NCBI GenBank assembly: GCA_900470095.1
Contig: UBZM01000050.1
Coordinates: 1 to 64,000, forward strand
Reading direction: 5' to 3'
Source of the DNA: Hyphomicrobiales bacterium
GTDB lineage: Bacteria > Pseudomonadota > Alphaproteobacteria > Rhizobiales > Beijerinckiaceae
DNA length: 64,000 nt
The number at the start of each line of letters is the position of its first letter. Position 1 is the first letter of the stretch. A program made the position numbers and the translations under genes. Shown here piece by piece: positions 42,810 to 51,776 of the stretch. Under the pieces are notes generated by a model, which saw only the letters and a program-made list of their open reading frames with translations, did no database searches and was not told the DNA's origin.

Positions 42810-42837
42810 TAAAACGCAGGCGGATCGCTCCGCCTGC
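42810..42837 (-). terminator. Terminator-like hairpin between phnY and phnS
   Basis: A perfect 9-base stem GCAGGCGGA (42816-42824) / TCCGCCTGC (42829-42837) with loop TCGC. Read on the minus strand it is followed by GTTTTAG, a short T-run. It may end or attenuate phnWAY transcription before phnS. Confidence 0.75.
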
Positions 42838-42851
42838 GCTGGTCTTCTTCG

Positions 42852-44303
42852 TCATGCGGTCCAGGGCAGGGACCAGGTCTTGACGTTGGTGAAGCTCTTC
42901 ATGGCTTCGACGACGCCCTCCTTGTAGCCGAGGCCTGAATCCTTGATGCCGCCGAAGGGGGACATCTCGATGCGGTAGCCGGGAACCTCCCAGAGGTTGA
43001 CGGTGCCGACCTCGAGCTCCGCGACGAAGCGCTGGATATAGTCGAAGCGGTTGGTGCAGACGCCGGAGGACAGGCCATAGGCCGTCGAGTTCGAGATCCG
43101 GATCACCTCGGCGATGTCGTCGGGCACGCGGACGATCGGGATCACCGGGCCGAAGGTTTCCTCATGCACCAGCTCGCAGGTGTAGGGGATGCGGTCGACC
43201 ACGGTCGGATGGAACAGCGCACCCTCGGCCCGCTTGCCGTAGAGCACCTCGGCGCCCTTGCTCACGGCGTCGTCGACGCGCGCCTGGAAGAGCGCGGCCG
43301 AGCGGGCGTTGATGACGGTGCCGACATCGGTCGCCGGATCCATCGGGTTGCCGCATTTCAGCTTTTTCGCCTTCTCGACGACCAGCTTGGTGAAGGCGTC
43401 GGCGACGCTCTCGACCACCAGGATGCGCTTGACCGCGGTGCAGCGCTGCCCGGAATTCTTGGTCGCACCGGCAACCGCGAGCTCGGCCGCCTTGTCGAGA
43501 TCGGCATCCTCCATGACGATCAGCGGGTCGTTGCCGCCAAGCTCGAGGACGATGCGCTTGTAGCCGGCGGTGTTGGCGATGTGCTTGCCGACGCGCACCG
43601 AGCCGGTGAAGGTCACCAGATCCGCATCGGGATCGGTGATCATCGCATCGCCCATGGTCGAGGGGTTGCCGGTGACGACCGAGAGCATCTCGGGCGGGAG
43701 GCCCGCCTCGTAGAGCACGTCGGCCAGTGCGAGCGCGGTCAGCGGGGTCAGCTCGGTCGGCTTCAGCACGAGGCGGTTATTGGTGGCGATCGCCGGCGCC
43801 AGCTTGTGGCTGACCATGTTGAGCGGGTGGTTGAACGGCGTGATCGCCGAGATCACGCCGAGCAAGGGCTGGCGCGTCGTGAAGATCTTGCGTGCCTTGC
43901 CGTTCGGCGAGATGTCGCAGGAGAACATCTCGCCATCATCCTTGATGGTGAGCTGGGCCGCAAACGACCAGACGTCATAGGCGCGGCTCGCCTCGTAGAG
44001 CGAGTCCTTCCAGCACAGCCCGGCTTCGGCCGTGATCAGCCGGGCGAACTCTTCCTTGCGGTCGCGCAGCAGCTCTGCCGTCTTCTGCAGGATCTGCTGG
44101 CGCTCATAGCGGGTCAGCGTCGGCTTGAAGGCGCGCGCCTTGGCGAAGGCCTCGCGGACATGCTCGGGCCGCGCCGCCGGCACCAGGCCGACGACGGAAT
44201 TGTCGTAGGGGTTGCGGACCTCGACCATGTCGTCGGTCGAGACGAGCTTGCCGGCGATCCGCATCGTCTCGCGGCGCACGGGCGGATTCACATTCGCGTT
44301 CAT
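42852..44303 (-). CDS. phnY: Phosphonoacetaldehyde dehydrogenase
   Basis: A 483-residue aldehyde dehydrogenase. Catalytic Cys288 (SGQRCTAV) and general-base Glu254 (LELGGND) are present, and the cofactor region AITPFNHPLNMVSHKLAPA is conserved. It oxidises phosphonoacetaldehyde to phosphonoacetate with NAD+. Assignment to PhnY rests on sequence type and on its place between phnA (one-base gap, TGAGATG) and the AEP transporter genes. The length is typical. Confidence 0.93.
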   Translation of the reverse strand: MNANVNPPVRRETMRIAGKLVSTDDMVEVRNPYDNSVVGLVPAARPEHVREAFAKARAFKPTLTRYERQQILQKTAELLRDRKEEFARLITAEAGLCWKDSLYEASRAYDVWSFAAQLTIKDDGEMFSCDISPNGKARKIFTTRQPLLGVISAITPFNHPLNMVSHKLAPAIATNNRLVLKPTELTPLTALALADVLYEAGLPPEMLSVVTGNPSTMGDAMITDPDADLVTFTGSVRVGKHIANTAGYKRIVLELGGNDPLIVMEDADLDKAAELAVAGATKNSGQRCTAVKRILVVESVADAFTKLVVEKAKKLKCGNPMDPATDVGTVINARSAALFQARVDDAVSKGAEVLYGKRAEGALFHPTVVDRIPYTCELVHEETFGPVIPIVRVPDDIAEVIRISNSTAYGLSSGVCTNRFDYIQRFVAELEVGTVNLWEVPGYRIEMSPFGGIKDSGLGYKEGVVEAMKSFTNVKTWSLPWTA

Positions 44304-44304
44304 C

Positions 44305-45558
44305 TCAGAGCACCAGATTGAGGGCGACGTCGAAGACGTCGAAATTGCGGAGCGTGCGCCCCTCGGGCACGGAGATCGGCCGGTTGGCGATCATCGGCAC
44401 GCGCTGCTCGGTGATGCCGCCATGCGAGCGCAGCGGCTCGGTCAGCCCCGAGAGATCATGCCGCTCCGGCGAGGTGCCGATCACCTTCGAGCGCGTCGAG
44501 ATCGCGACCACGTCGCCGATCCGGTCGGCCGGCAGCTCGAAACGCTCGCAGGCCTCCGCCGCGGTGACCGCGAGCGCGATGCCGTCGATGCCTGAGATGC
44601 GGGCCGCAACCTCGGTCTGGTCGGCGCCCTCGGGCAGGTAGACCGTGGCGAAGGAACCGAGCGCGCCGTGATGCACGACATAAGGGTCGGTGATCGGCAG
44701 GATCACGCGCATCGTGCTCTTGCCATACCATTCGTCCATCAGCGTTTGCAGATAGACCACGTCCGGCTCGCCATTCGGCAGGTGCTTGTCGTTCATGCCG
44801 TGGTCGGCGGTGATGACCAGCGTGCAGCCGAGCGCATCGAGCCTGCCGACATAAGAATCGAACATGGCGTAGAACGCGTCCGCCGTCTCGGAGCCCGGCG
44901 CCGCCTTGTGCTGCACATAGTCGGTCGTCGAGAGATACATCAGGTCCGGCTTGAAGCTTTCCAGCAGCTTGACGCCGGCCGCGAAGACGAACTCGGAGAG
45001 ATCCGCCGAATAGACCGAGGGGACCGGCATGCCGACGAAGGCGAGCACCCCGTCGATGCCGTTCTCTGCCGGGTTGGCCTTGTCGGCCTTCTCGGAGGAG
45101 AAGGCGATCGCCGTGCCGCTGGTGAAGTCGAGCCCCTTGCCCAGCAGGGTGCGCAGCTTGTCCTTGGCCGTCACCATCGCGACCTTGAAGCCAGCCTTCT
45201 GGAACTCCGCCAGGATGGTCGGCGCCCGCAGGAAGCGGGCATCGTTCATCATCACCTCTTCCTTGGCCTCGCGGTCATAGAAGAAGTTGCCGGCGATGCC
45301 GTGGACCGCCGGCGGGCGGCCGGTGATGATCGAGAGATTGTTCGGGTTGGTGAAGCTTGGGATCACCGAATAGGCATGCGTGCTGGCGCCAGCCCGCATG
45401 ATCCGGTCGAGATTGGGCGTCAGGCCCTTGGCGCTGGCGGCCTCGATATAGGCCGGCTCCGAGCCGTCCATGCAGATCACGACCGTCGCACGCTGCGGCC
45501 GGGCATAGGCCCGCCCGTTCGCGAGGACATCCGACCCGACCTTTGAATGCATGTTCAT
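44305..45558 (-). CDS. phnA: Phosphonoacetate hydrolase
   Basis: A 417-residue zinc-dependent hydrolase of the alkaline phosphatase superfamily. VVICMDGSEPAYIE supplies the first Asp ligand, the nucleophile Thr lies in SFTNPNNLSIITG, and TADHGMNDKH provides further metal ligands. It cleaves the C-P bond of phosphonoacetate to acetate and phosphate. Three ATG codons are in frame (45561, 45558, 45552); 45558 has the best spacing from AAGGAG, which itself overlaps the phnW stop. Middle gene of phnW-phnA-phnY. Confidence 0.94.
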   Translation of the reverse strand: MNMHSKVGSDVLANGRAYARPQRATVVICMDGSEPAYIEAASAKGLTPNLDRIMRAGASTHAYSVIPSFTNPNNLSIITGRPPAVHGIAGNFFYDREAKEEVMMNDARFLRAPTILAEFQKAGFKVAMVTAKDKLRTLLGKGLDFTSGTAIAFSSEKADKANPAENGIDGVLAFVGMPVPSVYSADLSEFVFAAGVKLLESFKPDLMYLSTTDYVQHKAAPGSETADAFYAMFDSYVGRLDALGCTLVITADHGMNDKHLPNGEPDVVYLQTLMDEWYGKSTMRVILPITDPYVVHHGALGSFATVYLPEGADQTEVAARISGIDGIALAVTAAEACERFELPADRIGDVVAISTRSKVIGTSPERHDLSGLTEPLRSHGGITEQRVPMIANRPISVPEGRTLRNFDVFDVALNLVL

Positions 45559-45569
45559 CATCTGCTCCT

Positions 45570-46715
45570 TCACGCCGCCGACTTCAGGCCGACGCCCATC
45601 TCGGCAAGCACGTCCGAGACCGTGGCGACGAAGGCCTTCATGTCCTGCGCGCCGAGGGCGCCGATGCAGCCGATGCGGAAGCTGTCGGCGACGGTCAGCT
45701 TGCCCGGATAGATCACGTAGCCGGCATCCTTCAGCGTGTCGTAGAAGCGCTGGAAGACGAAGTTCTTGTCCTGCGGCATGTGGAAGGTGACGATGATCGG
45801 CGCCTGGTGATGCGCCGGCAGCAGCGTCCGGAAGCCGAGCTCCTGCATGCCCTCGATCAGGATGCGCGCATTGTCGGCATAGCGCTCGCCGCGCCCGGCG
45901 ACGCCGCCTTCCGTCCAGAATTCCTGCAGCGCCGCATGGAAGGCGACGATGACATGGATCGGCGGGGTGAAGCGGTACTGCCCGGTGCGCTCGAAGGCGG
46001 CGTGCTGATCGTGGAGATCGAGCACCAGCGTGGTGGCGTTGCCCTTGGTCTCCGCCAGGGCGCTGCGGCGGGCGATGACGAAGCCGAGACCGGGCACGCC
46101 CTGGATGCACTTGTTCGAAGAGGCGGCGACCGCGTCGAAATGGACCTCGCGGCTGTCGAGCGCCAGCGCCCCGAAGGCGCTCATCGAGTCGACCAGCAGG
46201 CGCCTGCCATGGCGTTTGACCAGCGCGGCCACCGCCTCGATCGGGTTGCGGATGCCGCTCGTCGTTTCGCAATGGACGACGAAGACATGGCTGATCGCGG
46301 CATCGGCGACGAGCATCCGGTCGACCTCGGCAAGATCGGGCGGCATGTCCTCGGCCGTCTCGTGGATGACGACGTTGCGACCGGCGATCTCGAGGATGCG
46401 CTTGGCGCGCTGGCCATAGGCGCCATTGATCAGGACCAGCGCCTTGCCGCTGCGCGGCACGAAGCTCGTCAGCATGGCCTCGACCGCGAAGGTGCCCGAG
46501 CCCTGCATCGGCACGGTGACGAAGCTGCCCTCGCCATGGATGACCTTCGGCAGCTCCTCCATCACGGCTTTGTTGATGCCGACGAAGGTGGCGTCCCGGG
46601 AACCCCAGTCATGCACCATGGCTTCCTTGATTGCCTTGCTGGTCGTCAGCGGTCCGGGCGTCAGGAGGAGGGGATCACCGGTCTCGGAAACGGCGGGGCG
46701 GCGGGCTTGGGCCAT
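45570..46715 (-). CDS. phnW: 2-aminoethylphosphonate--pyruvate transaminase
   Basis: A 381-residue class V aminotransferase. It converts 2-AEP and pyruvate to phosphonoacetaldehyde and alanine, the entry step of the pathway. The start motif LLLTPGPLTTS, the middle MQGSGTFAVEAML and VDSMSAFGAL, and the PLP lysine K202 in SSNKCIQGVPG are diagnostic. ATG 46715 is chosen since it leads into this motif; the extension to 46781 runs into the divergent promoter. It is the first gene of the phn operon. Confidence 0.95.
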   Translation of the reverse strand: MAQARRPAVSETGDPLLLTPGPLTTSKAIKEAMVHDWGSRDATFVGINKAVMEELPKVIHGEGSFVTVPMQGSGTFAVEAMLTSFVPRSGKALVLINGAYGQRAKRILEIAGRNVVIHETAEDMPPDLAEVDRMLVADAAISHVFVVHCETTSGIRNPIEAVAALVKRHGRRLLVDSMSAFGALALDSREVHFDAVAASSNKCIQGVPGLGFVIARRSALAETKGNATTLVLDLHDQHAAFERTGQYRFTPPIHVIVAFHAALQEFWTEGGVAGRGERYADNARILIEGMQELGFRTLLPAHHQAPIIVTFHMPQDKNFVFQRFYDTLKDAGYVIYPGKLTVADSFRIGCIGALGAQDMKAFVATVSDVLAEMGVGLKSAA

Positions 46716-46820
46716 GTCGATCTCGCTTGTGTCGTTGCAGCCGATGGCGAAACGGTAGGGCGGGATTTGACATAGCTCCAATACATCTTATCCATGCGAT
46801 CCATAGAAGGGATCTATGAC
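46716..46820. promoter_or_regulatory. Divergent phnW / LysR control region
   Basis: A 105-base region with TTGACA at 46767-46772 as a possible -35 box for the LysR gene. A/T-rich sequence follows (TAGCTCCAATACATCTTATC), and a short dyad CATAG (46802-46806) / CTATG (46814-46818) lies just before the LysR start, a possible autoregulatory site. The phnW promoter must lie on the other strand here. Confidence 0.5.
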
Positions 46821-47714
46821 ATGGCGATCAGCTATTCCGGCCTGTCGGCGTTCCATGCGGTGGCGGAGGCCGAGAGCTTCACCGGCGCGGCCAAGGCGCG
46901 CCATGTCAGCCAGCCGACGCTTTCGGCGCAGGTTCGCTCGCTCGAGGACGCCTATGGCGTGCGCCTGTTCGATCGTGTCGGCCGCAAGACAAAACTCACC
47001 CCGCTGGGCCAGAGCCTTTTCGCCATCACGGCCCGGCTGTTTTCCGCCCAGGATGAGGCGCAATCCCTGCTGGCCGGCAGCCGGACGCTGCAGCGGGGCC
47101 ATCTGCGCATTGCCGCCGACAGCGCCACCCATGTCATGGCCGCGCTCGCCCGGATGCGCGAAAGCTATCCCGGCCTTACATTCTCGCTGACGATCGGGAA
47201 TTCGTCGGAGGTCGTCGACCAGATCATGGACTTCGCCGCCGATGTGGCGATCACCGCGCGGCAGAGTTCGGATCCGCGCCTGCATACGGTGAAGCTGCGC
47301 TCGGACCGGCTGGTCGCCTTCGCATCGAGCGAGCACCGCCTGTCGCAGCATGAGAGCATCCCGATCGAGGCCTTCGCGGGCCAGGACATCGTGTTGAGGG
47401 AACGCGGCTCGATCACGCGCGAGACCTTCGAGGCCCGCCTGTCCGAGGCCGGCATCAAGCCGGCGAACCTGCTCGAGGTCCAGTCGCGCGAGGCGGTGCG
47501 CGAGGCCGTCGCCGCCGGCTTCGGCATCGGCGTGATCTTCGAGGCGGAGTTCCGGCCCGACCCCGCGCTGAAGCGGCTGGTCATCACCGGCGCCGATTTC
47601 GCGGTCGGCGAATATGCGGCCTGCCGGGCCGAGCGCCGGCGCATTCCGTTGGTGCGCGGCTTTTTCGAGACGGTCCAGGATCTCGTCGAGGCCGAGGCTG
47701 CGATCGCGCGCTGA
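46821..47714 (+). CDS. LysR-family regulator of aminoethylphosphonate catabolism
   Basis: A 297-residue LTTR with HTH FHAVAEAESFTGAAKARHVS and effector-domain segments LRIADSATHVM-like (LRIAADSATHVM), LRERGSITRET and QSREAVREAVAAGFGIG. The subgroup is the one I associate with phosphonate clusters, and the gene is divergent from phnW, so it probably activates phnWAY-STU in response to AEP or a pathway intermediate. ATG 46821 is preferred (GAAGGG 10 bases upstream); an ATG at 46794 is possible. It converges on the DMT gene with a two-base gap. Confidence 0.93.
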   Translation: MAISYSGLSAFHAVAEAESFTGAAKARHVSQPTLSAQVRSLEDAYGVRLFDRVGRKTKLTPLGQSLFAITARLFSAQDEAQSLLAGSRTLQRGHLRIAADSATHVMAALARMRESYPGLTFSLTIGNSSEVVDQIMDFAADVAITARQSSDPRLHTVKLRSDRLVAFASSEHRLSQHESIPIEAFAGQDIVLRERGSITRETFEARLSEAGIKPANLLEVQSREAVREAVAAGFGIGVIFEAEFRPDPALKRLVITGADFAVGEYAACRAERRRIPLVRGFFETVQDLVEAEAAIAR

Positions 47715-47716
47715 AC

Positions 47717-48562
47717 TCAGGCGAGCCGCATCAGCGCGAGCGCGGCGACGATGAAGCCGCAGGCGACCAGGCGCGAGGCCTGCAACGGCTCCTTCAGCCA
47801 GACATAGGCGATCACGGCGGCAAACAGCACGGAACTCTCGCGGACGGCCGCGACGAGCGGGATCGGCGCGACCGTCATCGCCCAGATCGCGATCCAATAG
47901 GCGCCGAGCGACAGGACGCCGCCGGCCGCGCCCTGCAGCCAGAACGGTCGCATCGCCGTCAGCGCATCCCGTCCATGGCGCACGGCGATAGAGGCGATCA
48001 GCGGCGTGCCATTGATCACGAACAGCGCCGCCGAATAGGCGTGCGGGTCACCCGCCGCGCGTGCGCCGAGCCCATCGACGAGGGTGTAGCCGCTGATCAT
48101 GACGGCCGTCAGCGCGGCAAAGCCGAGCGCGCCGGGATCGAAGGCGGCGCCGCGCCGGCGTCCGAGAATTGAGATCAGCATGATGCCGGTGCCGAGCAGG
48201 CCGATGGCCGCGAGCTGCGGGAGGGCGAGATGCTCGCCGAAGACGGCGATCGCGATCGCCGCGGTCAGGAGCGGGGCGCCGCCGCGCGCCATCGGATAGA
48301 TCTGGCTCATATCGGCACGGCGGTAGGCTCCGGACAGGCCGACATAATAGCCGAGATGCAGGATCAGCGAGCCGATGAGCCAGGGCCAGGCCTCGGGCCT
48401 CGGCCAGCCCGTCACCAGCAGCGCGGGGAGGGCGAGAAGCCCGGATGTGAGCGAAATCATCGCCATGGCGTGAAGCGGATCGAGCTTCACCTTCACGAAG
48501 GCGTTCCAGCCCGCATGCATCGCTGCTGCCGCGAGCACGGTGAGGAAGATCGCGAGGCTCAC
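47717..48562 (-). CDS. EamA/DMT-family transporter
   Basis: A 281-residue membrane protein with ten predicted helices in two EamA halves. It begins LAIFLTVLAAAAMHAGWNAF and has the conserved YPMARGGAPLLTA end of the first half and PIPLVAAVRESSVLFAAVIA in the second. Such proteins export or import small metabolites. Its start overlaps the stop of the metallophosphoesterase gene upstream, so the two are cotranscribed. Substrate unknown. Confidence 0.9.
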   Translation of the reverse strand: MSLAIFLTVLAAAAMHAGWNAFVKVKLDPLHAMAMISLTSGLLALPALLVTGWPRPEAWPWLIGSLILHLGYYVGLSGAYRRADMSQIYPMARGGAPLLTAAIAIAVFGEHLALPQLAAIGLLGTGIMLISILGRRRGAAFDPGALGFAALTAVMISGYTLVDGLGARAAGDPHAYSAALFVINGTPLIASIAVRHGRDALTAMRPFWLQGAAGGVLSLGAYWIAIWAMTVAPIPLVAAVRESSVLFAAVIAYVWLKEPLQASRLVACGFIVAALALMRLA

Positions 48563-49293
48563 CGGCGCACGGTGCCCGTCGACAGAGCATGGGCCCAGTC
48601 ATCCCGCCCATTCCGCCGGGCCTCGGCCGAGGCCGCCTCCCAGTCATAGGCGATGGCGTGATGCTCGACCGAAATCGCGCCCGCGATCGTCACAATCGCG
48701 AAGCGGGCATGCGGGCTTCCGCTCTCGCAGACATGGGCAGGCGGCGTCTCGTCCTGATAGGCCGGGTTCCCGACACTGCCGGGGTTGACGACGACCATGC
48801 CGCTGGAGAGCCGGAAGACCCGGGGCAGGTGGCTGTGCCCGCAGAGCAGGAGCGGCCCCTTCGTGCCGGCCAGCCGCGCCTCGACGGCGGCGACCGTGTC
48901 GGGAAGGAGGCGGCCACCGGCAACGGCTTCCATCAGATAGGCTTCATCGTCGCCGGGCGAGGCATGGACGCATTGCGCACCGGCGGCGAACTGCTCTTGC
49001 GGCAGCGCGGACAACCAGGCGCGATCGGCCACGTCGAGCCTCTCCCAGGCGAAGCGGTCGGAGCGACCGAGCCCGTCGGGCGAGGCTGCTCCCATGGCGC
49101 GGTCATGGTTGCCGCGGACGTGAAGCATCTCGGCTGCCCTGAGACGCGCGACCGTTTCTGCCGGCCATAACGGCCCCGAGGCGCAATCGCCGAGATTGAC
49201 GATCAGATCGGGCGAGGCGCGCTGAAGACGGTCCAGCACCGCCTCGAGAGCCAGCAGATTGCCGTGTATGTCCGCAATGACGCCGATGCGCAT
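48559..49293 (-). CDS. Calcineurin-like metallophosphoesterase (YfcE/MJ0936 type)
   Basis: A 244-residue binuclear metal phosphodiesterase. The ligand set is complete: D and H in IADIHGN, D in NLGDCASG, N-H in RGNHDRA, and GHSH near residue 155. It likely hydrolyses phosphodiester or phosphomonoester substrates in the cytoplasm. It is the first gene of a two-gene operon with the DMT transporter (4-base overlap). No link to the phn genes beyond proximity is shown. Confidence 0.92.
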   Translation of the reverse strand: MRIGVIADIHGNLLALEAVLDRLQRASPDLIVNLGDCASGPLWPAETVARLRAAEMLHVRGNHDRAMGAASPDGLGRSDRFAWERLDVADRAWLSALPQEQFAAGAQCVHASPGDDEAYLMEAVAGGRLLPDTVAAVEARLAGTKGPLLLCGHSHLPRVFRLSSGMVVVNPGSVGNPAYQDETPPAHVCESGSPHARFAIVTIAGAISVEHHAIAYDWEAASAEARRNGRDDWAHALSTGTVRR

Positions 49294-49558
49294 GGCTCAC
49301 TCCGTGGGCGGCGAGCCGAAAGACTTCGACGGTCGCGCCGCGCGCTTTACAGCATGCCGGACGCTTTGCCAGCGAAATATGGCCTTGTGTACGGTATGGC
49401 TGACGACACAGGCACCAGGAGACCGGTCACGGCCGGAACGCGGCCACGCGCAGCCGCCAGGGTACACAAAGCCTTAACGCGGGAGTTACCATTCTCCGTC
49501 ACGTTGAACGGACCCGGCCGTCGCCTCCGGGCTTTCGATCGGACGGACGCTAGCGCCA

Positions 49559-51532
49559 GTGAAGACGGATGCTGTAAGGCCGGCCGGCCAGTTCCTGGCG
49601 CCCGACATGCGCGAAGCCATCGGCAAGCGCGCCCGCCTGGTGGTCCGGGCCGGCCTGGTCTCAGCCGCCATCATGGTCGTGACTGCCGGCTGCGCACTCT
49701 GGCAGGGCCGCCAGACCGCAATCGCGGTCTCGCAGCAGCAACTCGGCACGCTCGCGGCGCTGCTCTCCGACCAGACCCGCCAGACGCTCGCGACAGCGGA
49801 TCTGATGTTGCGCGCCTGGTCCGAAGCCGGCGCTGGGGCAGATATCGTCTCACCGGACGATTTCCGCGCGACATTCGGCACGCGTCAGCATTTCGACGCC
49901 CTGACGGAGCACTCCCGCGCCATCCCGCAGATCGCAGCGGTGACGATCGTCGACATGCAAGGTGATGTCGTCAACTCGACACGATCCTTCCCGCCGCCGC
50001 CGGTCAGCCTGAAGGGCACCGAATCCTTCCTGGCCCATAGGGCCGATCCTGTGCTTGCGCTGCACCTGGCCGCGCCGGTCCCCGGATCCGACGCGGCAAA
50101 CCGGACGATCGCCCTGTCCCGCAAGATCCGAGACCGGAGCGGGGCCGTGCTCGGCCTCGCCCTGATCGAGATCGAGACGGGCTTCTTCAGCGCCTTCTAC
50201 GACAAGGCCCGCGCCGATGCGCTCCTCCATGTCGCGCTGTTTCGCCGCGACGGCGTGCTGCTCGCCAGCCTGCCGAATAATGACGACACCGTCGGTCGCT
50301 CGCTCGCCGGCCGCTCCGCCCTGTTCCGCGACCTGCCCGAGGCGGCCGCACCCGCCACCAGCATGTCCGCCGGGACGCGCATTGCCGGCCCGCAGGACAG
50401 CGAGGCGGGGCTGATCTCGGCGCGGGCGGTTCCTGATTATCCGCTCCAGATCAGCATCGCGGCGCCTGGGGAGTTGATCTTCCGCTACTGGTGGAAACGG
50501 GCCCTGATGCTTGGCGGCATCGTCGCCTTCCTCGTCGGCCTGATCAGCGTCCTGACCTCCTGGATCGCCAAGCTGCTGCGGCAGCACGGCGCCATACTCG
50601 TCGAACTCGCGGCTTCCGAGAAGACGGCCTCCGACCAGATCCGGGAGCTGCAGGTCCGCGATGCGCGAGAGGCGTTGCTGCGACGCGACGCCGCCATGAA
50701 ATCCCACGTGACGGCTTTCGACGCGCAATTGCGCAGTTCGCTCGACCGGCTCGGCCGGATGATCGAAAGCGTGGCCAGCCTGTCGGAGCGCATGATGACC
50801 GCGGCCGGGCAGGCGCGCGAGGGCAGCGAGCGGGCCGAGATCGCCTCCAGCCGCGCCGCCGACCATGTCACCAGCGTGGCCGCGAATGCCGAGAACATCT
50901 CCAGCGCCGGGCACGAGATCGCCGCGCGCGTGGCGGCCTCGGTCAGCACTGCCGCCGACGTGATCGCGGAAGCTGACCAGACCGACCTCGCCATCGCGCA
51001 GCTGGCGGAGGCGACGAACCAGATCGACCACGTCTCGACTCTGATCAGCGAGATCGCCCGCCAGACCAATCTGCTGGCACTCAACGCCACGATCGAGGCA
51101 GCCCGCGCCGGCCAGGCCGGCCGCGGCTTTTCAGTCGTCGCCTCCGAGGTCAAGTCGCTGGCCGCGCAAACGAGCGGCGCGACCAGCGAGATCGGCCGCC
51201 AGATCGAGGCGATCCAGCTGGCGAGCCAGCGCTGCATCGAGGCACTCCAGAGCATCCGGAGCCGGATGCTGGACACGCAGACGATCGGCGAGGGCGTCTC
51301 CGACCGGATCGCCGGGCAGAGCCGCTCGACCGCGCAGATCGCGCTGACCATCCGGGCGGCGGCCCACGATGCGCAGGGCGTGCTGGCCAGCGCCAGGGCC
51401 GTGCGCGAGGCGGCCGACCTGTCCAATACCAGCGCGGTTGATGTGATGGCGCTGGCCCGCGATCTCGATGACGAGGCAAGGCGGATCAGGAGCCAGGTCG
51501 GCGAGTTCTTCGGGACGCTGGACGCTGCTTGA
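49559..51532 (+). CDS. Methyl-accepting chemotaxis protein (chemoreceptor)
   Basis: A 657-residue transmembrane receptor. TM1 is around residues 28-46 (LVSAAIMVVTAGCALW). A periplasmic ~260-residue domain of dCache type follows, TM2 is around 312-333, and then the cytoplasmic signalling domain. The hairpin tip is conserved (ISEIARQTNLLALNATIEAA, then RAGQAGRGFSVVASEVKSLA). I see no clear HAMP domain; a coiled coil follows TM2 directly. No CheR-binding pentapeptide at the end. GTG 49559 is used; ATG 49607 is an alternative. Ligand unknown. Confidence 0.92.
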   Translation: MKTDAVRPAGQFLAPDMREAIGKRARLVVRAGLVSAAIMVVTAGCALWQGRQTAIAVSQQQLGTLAALLSDQTRQTLATADLMLRAWSEAGAGADIVSPDDFRATFGTRQHFDALTEHSRAIPQIAAVTIVDMQGDVVNSTRSFPPPPVSLKGTESFLAHRADPVLALHLAAPVPGSDAANRTIALSRKIRDRSGAVLGLALIEIETGFFSAFYDKARADALLHVALFRRDGVLLASLPNNDDTVGRSLAGRSALFRDLPEAAAPATSMSAGTRIAGPQDSEAGLISARAVPDYPLQISIAAPGELIFRYWWKRALMLGGIVAFLVGLISVLTSWIAKLLRQHGAILVELAASEKTASDQIRELQVRDAREALLRRDAAMKSHVTAFDAQLRSSLDRLGRMIESVASLSERMMTAAGQAREGSERAEIASSRAADHVTSVAANAENISSAGHEIAARVAASVSTAADVIAEADQTDLAIAQLAEATNQIDHVSTLISEIARQTNLLALNATIEAARAGQAGRGFSVVASEVKSLAAQTSGATSEIGRQIEAIQLASQRCIEALQSIRSRMLDTQTIGEGVSDRIAGQSRSTAQIALTIRAAAHDAQGVLASARAVREAADLSNTSAVDVMALARDLDDEARRIRSQVGEFFGTLDAA

Positions 51533-51776
51533 CGGATGGTGCCCCTCCGGGGCGAGCCGGAACAACCGGCTGCGCCCGTCGTTGATGAACAGGTGCAGCT
51601 TCGGAAGCGTCGATCGCTTCCTGTCACGGCGGCTGTCCGGCGACACGCGCGCGAGGCAGATGGCTTTGCGCTCTGCCGCAATCCAGCCGCGATTGGTTCA
51701 CCCGCCATTCAACCGGCCGGCGCGAACCTGTCCTCATCTTCGGGAGGAGGAGAGCCCGATAAAAGGAGATCCGATC

